This document shows positions 1 to 6,991 of a stretch of DNA of 64,000 nt, in pieces. The notes under the pieces are model-generated. The model was not told the DNA's origin. It saw nothing but the letters and a program-made list of their open reading frames with translations, and did not search any database. The stretch lies in NCBI GenBank assembly GCA_023418925.1, contig JAEZYS010000025.1, positions 3,946 through 67,945 on the forward strand, written 5' to 3'. Positions within the stretch are counted from its first letter, which is position 1, and each line of letters starts with the position of its first letter. The DNA is from Bacillota bacterium. GTDB lineage: Bacteria; Bacillota; Clostridia; Oscillospirales; Ruminococcaceae. The translations under genes were made by a program, and so were the position numbers.

Positions 1-242
1 TTCTGCGTTTGCTTGAGAATTATGACAGCAAGGATGTATATATTATTGGCGGTGCTGAAATATATGCTGAACTTTTTGATCTTTGTGATACTGCAATAAT
101 TACAAAGATTGATGATGATAAGCCTGCTGATAAATTTTTCCCTGATATAGATAGCATGAAAAACTGGAAACTTAGCGATATTTCAGAGGATTATTATGAC
201 AATGGTATCAGGTACAGATTCTGCACATATATAAAAGCATAA
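1..242 (+). CDS. folA: Dihydrofolate reductase, C-terminal part (truncated by window edge)
   Basis: The frame is open from base 3 with no start, so only the last 79 residues or so are visible. The sequence DVYIIGGAEIYAEL is the conserved DHFR segment that binds NADPH (GG loop) and the following TKIDDD...FFPDID block and the RYRFCTYIK end match the C-terminal beta strands of the family. DHFR reduces dihydrofolate to tetrahydrofolate with NADPH in the cytosol. It heads a plus-strand run; the sirtuin gene follows after 37 bases with its own ribosome site, so cotranscription is likely. A thymidylate synthase gene would be expected upstream, outside the window. Confidence 0.9.
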   Translation, partial: LRLLENYDSKDVYIIGGAEIYAELFDLCDTAIITKIDDDKPADKFFPDIDSMKNWKLSDISEDYYDNGIRYRFCTYIKA

Positions 243-279
243 AAGTATGTTGGCGGTCGTTTGATAACGGAGGTGGGCA

Positions 280-1011
280 ATGAATAAGTTTGATGAGCTT
301 TATGAGCAGATTGAAAAGTCTGACAAAATAGTATTCTTCGGAGGCGCAGGGGTTTCTACCGAAAGTGGTATTCCTGATTTCAGAAGTGTTGACGGTCTGT
401 ATAACCAGAAATATAAATATCCTCCGGAAACTATACTCAGCAGGTCTTTTTTCTGCTATCATATTGCAGACTTTTATGAGTTTTATAAAGATAAGCTGCT
501 TCACCTTGATGCAAAGCCTAACAAGGCACATTATGCCCTTGCAGAGCTTGAACGGCGTGGAAAACTACTTGCAATAATAACACAGAATATTGACGGACTC
601 CATCAGGCAGCAGGAAGCAAGAATGTATTTGAGCTCCATGGTTCTGTACACAGGAACTACTGCATTGAATGTGGGGAATGTCATGATGCTGAGTATATCA
701 AAAATTCACCGTATATACCACAGTGCAGAAAATGTGAGCATTTGTTAAAGCCTGATGTTGTACTGTATGAGGAAGCTCTCAATTCTGAAACTGTAAATGG
801 AGCAATTGAAGCTCTTGAGCAGGCTGATTTGCTTATTGTCGGCGGAACTTCACTTGCAGTTTATCCTGCAAGCGGACTTATAGATTATTACAAGGGTGAT
901 AAAATCATTCTTATCAATAAAACACCTACACCTCTTGATAGCAGAGCAGATCTGATTATACAGGACAGTATAGGCAAGGCACTCTCGCATAAACCGGAAA
1001 TGGAATTATAA
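280..1011 (+). CDS. cobB: NAD-dependent protein deacylase of the Sir2 family (sirtuin)
   Basis: A complete 243-residue sirtuin, normal length for the bacterial class. Visible motifs are GGAGVSTESGIPDFR (21-35, NAD binding), TQNIDGLH (101-108), the catalytic His120 in FELHG, zinc-ligand Cys pairs C128/C131 and C149/C152, and GGTSLAVYPA (188-197). The enzyme removes acyl groups from lysines while consuming NAD and releasing nicotinamide and O-acyl-ADP-ribose in the cytosol. The ATG at 280 sits behind a GGAGG-type site. The gene lies 21 bases ahead of nadC, so an NAD consumer and an NAD biosynthesis enzyme are probably cotranscribed. Substrate acyl type (acetyl, succinyl or other) cannot be told from the sequence. 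Confidence 0.95.
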   Translation: MNKFDELYEQIEKSDKIVFFGGAGVSTESGIPDFRSVDGLYNQKYKYPPETILSRSFFCYHIADFYEFYKDKLLHLDAKPNKAHYALAELERRGKLLAIITQNIDGLHQAAGSKNVFELHGSVHRNYCIECGECHDAEYIKNSPYIPQCRKCEHLLKPDVVLYEEALNSETVNGAIEALEQADLLIVGGTSLAVYPASGLIDYYKGDKIILINKTPTPLDSRADLIIQDSIGKALSHKPEMEL

Positions 1012-1032
1012 TAGAATAGGGGACACTTTAAA

Positions 1033-1872
1033 ATGAATTTACCTATATTTTATGTTGATAACATCATTAAAACAGCTCTTGAAGAAGATATCAATTACAT
1101 TGATGTTGCTACTGATTACCTGCTTGATGATGATGCACAGTCATCTGCTTCATTTATTGCAAAGGCAAGCGGTGTTCTCTGCGGAATTGATATTGCTTTG
1201 AGAACTTTTAGCCTTATTGATAATACTGTTTCCGCTGAAATTTTTATTATGGATGGGGAAAAGGTAAACAAGGGTGATGTTATAGCAACTATAAAGGGCA
1301 GAACAAAGACTATTTTAAAGGGTGAAAGAACATCACTTAATATTTTGCAGCATATGTCCGGAATTGCAACTGAAACAGCAAAGTATGCTGAATGTTGCAA
1401 GGGTACAAATGCTCATGTTACTGAAACAAGAAAAACTTTACCTGGTCTAAGGTCATTGCAGAAATATGCGGTAACAGTAGGTGGGGGAAAGAACCACAGA
1501 TTTAATCTTTCTGACGGTGCTATGCTGAAAGATAATCATATTGACGCTTACGGTGGCATTGAAAATGCTGTAAAGGCACTTAGAAATAAAGTCGGACACA
1601 TGGTTAAAATAGAAGTTGAAGTCAGAAATGAAGATGAACTGAAAGAGGCTTTGAAGGCACAGGCTGATGTAATTATGCTTGATAATATGAATTGTGAGCA
1701 GATGAAAAAGTGTGCTGAAATTGCTGACGGAAAGGCTGTTCTTGAAGCATCAGGCAACATCACACTAGAGAATTTAGCTGATGTTGCTAAAACAGGAGTG
1801 GATATTATCTCAGTCGGAGCACTTACACATTCAGTCAAGGCTTTTGATATTTCACTGAAAATTAACAAATAA
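1033..1872 (+). CDS. nadC: Nicotinate-nucleotide pyrophosphorylase (carboxylating)
   Basis: A full-length 279-residue NadC (quinolinate phosphoribosyltransferase). It converts quinolinate and PRPP to nicotinate mononucleotide, CO2 and pyrophosphate in NAD synthesis. Family motifs are ERTSLNILQHMSGIAT (98-113), the TRKTLPGLR substrate loop and the GGGKNHRFNLSDGAMLKDNH block (about 134-172), and MLDNM near 220. The usual partners nadA and nadB are not next to it here; instead the gene lies between a sirtuin and a radical SAM gene with short gaps, suggesting one transcript. Start ATG 1033 follows a weak GGGG site. Confidence 0.95.
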   Translation: MNLPIFYVDNIIKTALEEDINYIDVATDYLLDDDAQSSASFIAKASGVLCGIDIALRTFSLIDNTVSAEIFIMDGEKVNKGDVIATIKGRTKTILKGERTSLNILQHMSGIATETAKYAECCKGTNAHVTETRKTLPGLRSLQKYAVTVGGGKNHRFNLSDGAMLKDNHIDAYGGIENAVKALRNKVGHMVKIEVEVRNEDELKEALKAQADVIMLDNMNCEQMKKCAEIADGKAVLEASGNITLENLADVAKTGVDIISVGALTHSVKAFDISLKINK

Positions 1873-1893
1873 CATCCAACTGGAGGAATAAAA

Positions 1894-2490
1894 TTGACCA
1901 TTGCATATGCCGTTAAAGATAATTTGTATCTTAATATAACAAACAGATGCCCTTGTGCCTGCACTTTCTGTATTCGTCAAAATGACAACGGAGCATATGG
2001 CTCTGACAGTTTGTGGCTTGAACGTGAGCCGACTGTTGAAGAAATCAAGGAAGAACTTTGTAAACATGACATGTCACAATTCGGAGAAATTGTTTTCTGC
2101 GGTTATGGAGAGCCAATGGAACGTGCAGAGGATGTTTTCGAGATAGGCAGATTTATAAAATCAAAGTGGAACATTCCTGTAAGGCTTAATACAAATGGTC
2201 TTGGTGATAAAATTCAGGGTAGACCTGTTGCACAGTTGCTTGAGGGTGCTGTTGATATAGTTTCTGTATCTCTTAATGCAGGAACTAAACAAAGTTACCT
2301 TGATGTGACAAGACCAAAATGGGATGACGCATTTGAAGCAATGCTTGCTTTTGCACAGGATTGCAAAAAGTATGTTAAAGAAGTAATGTTCACAATTGTT
2401 GATGTTATTCCTAAAGTTGAAATTGAAGAATGTAAGAAGATTTCAGAAAAAATAGACATTAAATTAAGAATCAGAACCTATGACTCCTAA
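1894..2490 (+). CDS. Radical SAM protein of the TatD-associated family
   Basis: A 198-residue protein with a radical SAM CX3CX2C cluster at C19, C23 and C26 (NRCPCACTFC), followed by the GYGEP segment that binds S-adenosylmethionine. The strings YLNITNRC, SLWLEREPTVEE and VFCGYGEP resemble the small radical SAM family named after its frequent neighbour TatD. It is shorter than most radical SAM enzymes and has no C-terminal SPASM or TRAM domain. Its reaction is unknown. Translation starts at a TTG (1894) directly behind a strong GGAGGA site. No tatD gene is visible nearby, which breaks the usual association. Confidence 0.8.
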   Translation: MTIAYAVKDNLYLNITNRCPCACTFCIRQNDNGAYGSDSLWLEREPTVEEIKEELCKHDMSQFGEIVFCGYGEPMERAEDVFEIGRFIKSKWNIPVRLNTNGLGDKIQGRPVAQLLEGAVDIVSVSLNAGTKQSYLDVTRPKWDDAFEAMLAFAQDCKKYVKEVMFTIVDVIPKVEIEECKKISEKIDIKLRIRTYDS

Positions 2491-2528
2491 TTAATCTTAT
2501 ATATAATCATTTTGAAAGGGCAGATAAA

Positions 2529-3542
2529 ATGGAAAATCAAATATATTCAAGAATAGCAGACCATAAGGGGATAAAAGCTGTAGAACTTGGTGTGGCTGGA
2601 TATTATGCAGTTGTAGCACCGTCATTGGGATGTAATGTTCTCAGATTAAGGGATAACAACAAGGGTATTGAAGTATTCAGATACCGTGATGATGTTTCAA
2701 TTGCTGAAATTATGAATTCTTCTGAAATATGGGGACTTCCAACCCTGTATCTCCCTAACCGTTTTGATGCAGGTGTACTTAAAACTTCTGATGCGGTTTA
2801 TCACCTCCCTGTAAATGAAAGTATGTTTGGAAATCATATTCATGGATTTATTCAGAAGAGAGCATTCAGTATTACAGAAATGGGAACAACAGAAAACTCT
2901 GCTTTTATTGAATGTGAATATGCATACGATGATAAAGACTATTTCTATAACTGCTTCCCAATCAATTTCAAGGTAATTATCAAGCTGGAGCTTTCTGAAA
3001 AAGGACTTCTCCATACAATAACTTTGAAAAATAATTCTGACGTCATGATGCCGGTTTCAATTGCAACACATACAACTATCAACGCTCCGTTTGTTGATGA
3101 TGGTAAGCAGGAGGATATCACAGCTGAGATACCAATCGGTGAACATATTATTTTTGATAAGACAAGATGGCTCCCTACTGGCAAGACAGAAGCTTTGTCG
3201 AATTATGACATTGAGTATAAAAATGGAACAAAATGCCCTGTTCTTCAGGATATATGCAATGATATGTACACAGCAGAGACAACGACTCTTGACGGAAAGA
3301 GTTTTCATGGAGCGATTTTCACTGATAAGGCAAGCGGTAAGAAAGTTTGCTATGAAATAGATGATGAATATAAGTTTTGGATTATCTGGAACCATGAAGG
3401 CTTCATGGGATATTTCTGTCCTGAACCTATGACAGCTCAGGTAAATGCGCCTAATCTTGACATGCCTGCTGAAAAGTCAGGATACAAGGAGATTGCACCT
3501 GGCAAGGAATATTCTGTTTTCCAGAGATTTTTTACAATGTAG
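2529..3542 (+). CDS. Aldose 1-epimerase family protein
   Basis: A 337-residue protein of the galactose mutarotase-like fold. Candidate active-site residues are H103/H105 in GNHIHGF, H181 in ATHTTINAPF and a glutamate in FCPEPMTA near 300, fitting the His/His/Glu arrangement of aldose 1-epimerases. Members interconvert alpha and beta anomers of hexoses; the exact sugar is not predictable. It ends the first plus-strand run and is followed by a strong inverted-repeat terminator at 3572-3608. The ATG at 2529 has a GAAAGGG site eight bases upstream. Confidence 0.85.
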   Translation: MENQIYSRIADHKGIKAVELGVAGYYAVVAPSLGCNVLRLRDNNKGIEVFRYRDDVSIAEIMNSSEIWGLPTLYLPNRFDAGVLKTSDAVYHLPVNESMFGNHIHGFIQKRAFSITEMGTTENSAFIECEYAYDDKDYFYNCFPINFKVIIKLELSEKGLLHTITLKNNSDVMMPVSIATHTTINAPFVDDGKQEDITAEIPIGEHIIFDKTRWLPTGKTEALSNYDIEYKNGTKCPVLQDICNDMYTAETTTLDGKSFHGAIFTDKASGKKVCYEIDDEYKFWIIWNHEGFMGYFCPEPMTAQVNAPNLDMPAEKSGYKEIAPGKEYSVFQRFFTM

Positions 3543-3571
3543 TTGTTAAAATAGCATTGTATAGTTATAAA

Positions 3572-3608
3572 AAAGTGACTGCTGAACTTTTCGTACAGCA
3601 GTCACTTT
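3572..3608. terminator. Bidirectional rho-independent terminator
   Basis: A 13-bp stem AAAGTGACTGCTG / CAGCAGTCACTTT encloses an 11-base loop. It is flanked by A-runs and T-rich sequence on both sides and lies between the convergent epimerase gene and the minus-strand response regulator, so it can end transcripts from both. Confidence 0.85.
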
Positions 3609-3618
3609 AATTTATGTA

Positions 3619-4344
3619 TCAGTATACAGGAAGTGTTGAAGGCTCTTCTTCAGCAAGCTTATATCCGACACCTACTTCAGTGCAGATATATCTTGGGCTG
3701 GACGGATCTTCTTCAATTTTTCTCCTAAGGTTCGACATATTGACTCTTACAATCAGAGTATCATTCTTATTGACATCATTTCCCCAAATCTGATTTAGTA
3801 TGTATTCATGCGACAGAGTTTTTCCAGGATATTTTGATAGTAAAGTAATTATTTTGTATTCATTAAGTGTGAGATGAACTTCCTTACCAGAAACTGTAAC
3901 CTTGTGCTTATCATAGTTAATCACCAGATTACCAACCTTGAATACACCAAGTTCAGCTGAACCATTACCTGAAGCCTGAATTCTTGTATGGCGGATTGAT
4001 GTTCTGACTCTTGCAAGAAATTCAACATTTCCAACAGGATTGCTAAGGAAATCGTCTGCTCCTGCATCAAGCGCAGCAGCAACAAATTTTTCAGGACAAT
4101 TGTCTGATATGATTAGAATAGGAAGGTAGCACCATTTTCTGGTTTCATAAACGATTTCAATAATGCGGCGGCATTCTGATTTTGAAGTCAGTATTATCAG
4201 TGAAGGGCAACATGCCGGTATAGCCATATAAGGCTCAGCATCGGCTGAAACAGTTTTAACAGTATAACCGTTATCGGTCAGTAAATCTGTTAACGAAGAT
4301 TCAATTGCTGACTCTGCCTGAATAATTAAAATTGTTTCTGTCAT
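3619..4344 (-). CDS. OmpR-type response regulator with degenerate receiver domain
   Basis: A 241-residue protein with an N-terminal CheY-like receiver (about 1-120) and a C-terminal winged-helix DNA-binding domain (about 140-235; LTLNEYKIITLLSKYPGKTLSHEYIL, then VRVNMSNLRRKIE). The receiver lacks its usual chemistry: the acidic pair is replaced by Q9-A10, the phosphoacceptor Asp by T53 (LIILTSKSE) and the conserved Lys by N102 (LSNPV). It is therefore unlikely to be phosphorylated in the normal way. ATG 4344 is preferred to the TTG at 4362 because a GGGGGA site lies about 10 bases before it. No histidine kinase gene is adjacent. Its neighbour, also on minus and transcribed towards it, is flagellin, but a terminator separates them. 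Confidence 0.85.
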   Translation of the reverse strand: MTETILIIQAESAIESSLTDLLTDNGYTVKTVSADAEPYMAIPACCPSLIILTSKSECRRIIEIVYETRKWCYLPILIISDNCPEKFVAAALDAGADDFLSNPVGNVEFLARVRTSIRHTRIQASGNGSAELGVFKVGNLVINYDKHKVTVSGKEVHLTLNEYKIITLLSKYPGKTLSHEYILNQIWGNDVNKNDTLIVRVNMSNLRRKIEEDPSSPRYICTEVGVGYKLAEEEPSTLPVY

Positions 4345-4464
4345 TTTCAATACGTCCCCCAAAAATTATTTAAACTTCAAAAACATTATACCAGTTAATT
4401 CTAATAAAATCAAGCACTTTTTAGAAATGTTATTTCCTGTTATTTCATAACAACAATTGCGCAA

Positions 4465-4493
4465 AAAAGGCTCCGCGTTTTGCGGAGCCTTTA
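4465..4493 (-). terminator. Rho-independent terminator of the flagellin gene
   Basis: Perfect stem AAAGGCTCCGC / GCGGAGCCTTT with a short loop. On the minus strand it is followed by a run of T, 31 bases after the flagellin stop codon. Confidence 0.9.
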
Positions 4494-4523
4494 ATAACTT
4501 TTCGTGTAAAACTATATTTAATC

Positions 4524-6683
4524 TTACTGGAGAAGTGAGAGAACGCCCTGTGGTAATGTGTTTGCCTGAGCAAGCATTGCCTGTGAAGCCTGGCTGAGAA
4601 TCTGATTCTTTGTGAAGTTCATCATCTCTGTAGCCATATCTGTATCACGGATACGTGATTCAGCAGCTGTGAGGTTCTCGTTAGTTGTGTTCAAGTTATC
4701 AATCTTGTGTTCCAATCTGTTCTGGAGAGCACCGAATGTACCTCTAACCATTGAAACCTTATTGATAGCATTGTCGATCTTATCGATAGCAGCATTAGCA
4801 TCCTTCTGAGTAGCAAGTGAAATCTTGTCTGTTCCAAGGCCCTTAGCTGTACAGTTAAGGTCATCAGCGAGACTGCCAATTCCATCTGATTCATACTTGA
4901 ATGTGAAGTTTACGCTATCCTTAGTTCTAGCACCAACCTGAAGTGTGATGTTATCTGTGTAGGAAAGCTTAGCTGTTGAAGCATCGTTTGAATCTGAAAC
5001 TGAAACGCCTGTTTCAGCAAGATATGCCTTAGCGCCTTCAAATGTATTAACGTCGATTGCGTTAAGTGCAGCAAGCTGACTTGTCTTTGCTGCTTTAGCA
5101 GCTGTAAGTGCTGTATCTGCAGCAGCAAGATCAGCTTTGGCTTTATTTGATGTGCCGAGTGCAGCATTGTCACCAGCTGTAACAGCAGCACCGCCTGATG
5201 ATGAGAAGCTGTATGATTCAAATGCAAGCTTAGCTGTTGCTGTACCTGTAGTAGCTGCAACGTCAGCAGCGCCTCCAGTGATTGTCATGAGAGCAGTACC
5301 AGCAGCACCACCATTGTTTGTAGAAATAGTTACAACACCACTAGCATCAGCTTCTGCCCAGAAAGATACGTTATTACCAGCAGTATCTGCCATTGTAATA
5401 ACAGCGCCAGCACCAGCATTTGCAGATGTTCCACCAATTGTAAAGGATGAAGGTGTTGTTGCAGCGCCACCGTAAGTGAAAGTAATATCAGCGCCCTGGA
5501 GAACATCCAAGACATCCTTAATTTCCTGAGTCATAGCAGCATCGTCAAGACCAGCATCAAGAGCTACAGAAGTAATATCAGCAATTGTTCCTGTTCCAGA
5601 AGTTACATTGTTTGACTTAGAACCTGCTACAAAGCCGATGTTATCAGGAGCAGCAGTCTTATTTAAGTTTCTTGATAATTTAAGAGTAATTGTGTCGCCT
5701 GTCTTAGCATCAGATGTATCATTAATTACATTAAGAGTAGCACCGAAAGTTCCGCCGTTAGCAGCTATTGTGAAACCGCCGTCACCCTCTGAAGCTGCAG
5801 CAGCAACAGCATCTATATCTGTTGCGTTGGCAAAAGCTGTAGTAAGAGCTGCGTCAGAGTATGTAGTCTTATCTGTTGCGTTTGATGTTGCGGATGACGC
5901 AGTCCAAGTTAATACACCAGCAGCATCTCTTGCACATGTAAATGTAACAGAAATTTCGGTAGCATCTGAAGCAGCAAGACCGATATCTGTGAATAAAGCA
6001 TCAGCTTCAGCATCGGTATAACCAGAATCATCTATTGTGTTCCATTCTGTTGCAGTGCCATTTTCTGAAAGGTCATATAATGTTGTTGCAATTGCAGCAT
6101 TTGCTGTGTCATAAGTTGCCTGTTTAGCAGTGATATCTGCATCAGCGGCAGTTGTTGCTGCAGTGATTGCTTTGCCTAATGCAGCCTTAGCCTGGTCTAT
6201 AACCTGAGTCTTCTTGTTAGCGTAATCGAACTTACCTTCAATAGCCTTAAGACCGTCAGCCATCTCACCGCCGTTAAGAACTACAACTCCGTTGAAGTCT
6301 GTGTCAGCAATCTGATTGAGTTCGTCGTTTAACTGATCATATTCGAGCTGGATAGCAGCACGGTCAACAGAATCATCATATGAACCGTTTGAAGACTGAA
6401 CAGCAAGTGATCTCATTCTCTGAAGAATTGAGTCAGTTTCTGTAAGAGCACCTTCAAATGTCTGAGTCATTGAGATACCGTCCTGAGCATTCTTAGAAGC
6501 CTGTGTTAAACCACTGATCTGAGCTCTCATCTTTTCAGAAACTGCGAGGCCAGCAGCGTTATCACCAGCACGGTTGATTGCGTAACCTGAGGAAAGCTTT
6601 TCAAGAGATTTGGAAAGCTTGTTATTGTTCATACCAAAGTATCTGTTTGCGTTAATCGCAGGCATGTTGTGTTGTACTACCAT
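4524..6683 (-). CDS. fliC: Flagellin, large variant
   Basis: A 719-residue flagellin, far longer than the usual 270-500. The N-terminal D0/D1 region (about 1-145) has INANRYFGMNNNKLSKSLEKLSSG and DNAAGLAVSEKMRAQI, and the C-terminal D1/D0 (about 620-719) has FGALQNRLEHKIDNL, DTDMATEMMNFTKNQIL and ends VLSLLQ. Both ends are those used to polymerise the filament and be exported by the flagellar type III system. The middle (about 150-600) is a low-complexity Ala/Thr/Gly/Asp-rich hypervariable region, expected to form surface domains; its function is not predictable. There is a perfect sigma-D promoter and structured leader upstream and a strong terminator downstream. No other flagellar gene is in the window. 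The start ATG 6683 lies 7 bases after AGGAGG. Confidence 0.95.
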   Translation of the reverse strand: MVVQHNMPAINANRYFGMNNNKLSKSLEKLSSGYAINRAGDNAAGLAVSEKMRAQISGLTQASKNAQDGISMTQTFEGALTETDSILQRMRSLAVQSSNGSYDDSVDRAAIQLEYDQLNDELNQIADTDFNGVVVLNGGEMADGLKAIEGKFDYANKKTQVIDQAKAALGKAITAATTAADADITAKQATYDTANAAIATTLYDLSENGTATEWNTIDDSGYTDAEADALFTDIGLAASDATEISVTFTCARDAAGVLTWTASSATSNATDKTTYSDAALTTAFANATDIDAVAAAASEGDGGFTIAANGGTFGATLNVINDTSDAKTGDTITLKLSRNLNKTAAPDNIGFVAGSKSNNVTSGTGTIADITSVALDAGLDDAAMTQEIKDVLDVLQGADITFTYGGAATTPSSFTIGGTSANAGAGAVITMADTAGNNVSFWAEADASGVVTISTNNGGAAGTALMTITGGAADVAATTGTATAKLAFESYSFSSSGGAAVTAGDNAALGTSNKAKADLAAADTALTAAKAAKTSQLAALNAIDVNTFEGAKAYLAETGVSVSDSNDASTAKLSYTDNITLQVGARTKDSVNFTFKYESDGIGSLADDLNCTAKGLGTDKISLATQKDANAAIDKIDNAINKVSMVRGTFGALQNRLEHKIDNLNTTNENLTAAESRIRDTDMATEMMNFTKNQILSQASQAMLAQANTLPQGVLSLLQ

Positions 6684-6860
6684 AATTATACCTCCTGTAA
6701 TATGTACAGAACGAATCCTTTCGTTCTGTGCTATAAATTTTTTTGCCGATCAGCTCATTGCGCACCTGAGATTTTCGGCAGCGTACGAAGTGTTCATTCT
6801 CAAATGAACATCTGCCGGATGAAGTTCTCGTCAGATCCTTTATCCTGCCTTCTGATTAGT
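6684..6860 (-). promoter_or_regulatory. Long structured flagellin mRNA leader with CsrA-like sites
   Basis: The leader of about 170 nt holds four GGA motifs in CsrA-like context: CAGGATA (6841-6847), AAGGAT (about 6835-6840), an AGGA tetraloop on a perfect 10-bp hairpin (6706-6729) and ACAGGAGG, which is the Shine-Dalgarno itself (about 6691-6698). A GGA in a hairpin loop plus a second one over the ribosome site is the layout known for B. subtilis hag, where CsrA represses translation. Additional stems (for example GTTCATT/AATGAAC at 6792-6809) are present. CsrA binding is inference; no csrA or fliW gene is in the window. Confidence 0.65.
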
Positions 6861-6888
6861 ATATCGGCATCGACCTGTTTCGACTTTA
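6861..6888 (-). promoter_or_regulatory. Sigma-D (sigma-28) flagellar promoter
   Basis: Read on the minus strand: TAAA, 16 bases, GCCGATAT. This is an exact match to the sigma-D/FliA consensus. It drives the flagellin gene with a leader of about 170 nt. Confidence 0.9.
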
Positions 6889-6928
6889 GTGTTTTTATAA
6901 ATTTTTTTAAATATTCTAAATTTTTTCT

Positions 6929-6955
6929 TTGATATATGTGCATATTAGATATAAT
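6929..6955 (+). promoter_or_regulatory. Putative vegetative promoter for the ABC exporter pair
   Basis: TTGATA (6929-6934), 15-base spacer, TATAAT (6950-6955). The spacer is shorter than the ideal 17. It lies divergent from, and about 40 bases away from, the flagellin promoter. Confidence 0.4.
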
Positions 6956-6991
6956 TTGAAAAATAATGTGACAAATTCGGAGGAATTATTA

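Noticed and set aside
5137..6021. Long plus-strand open frames antisense to flagellin (for example 5137-5475 and 5608-6021)
   Set aside because: They are shadows of the Ala/Thr/Ser-rich flagellin codons, with no ribosome site of their own and low-complexity composition.
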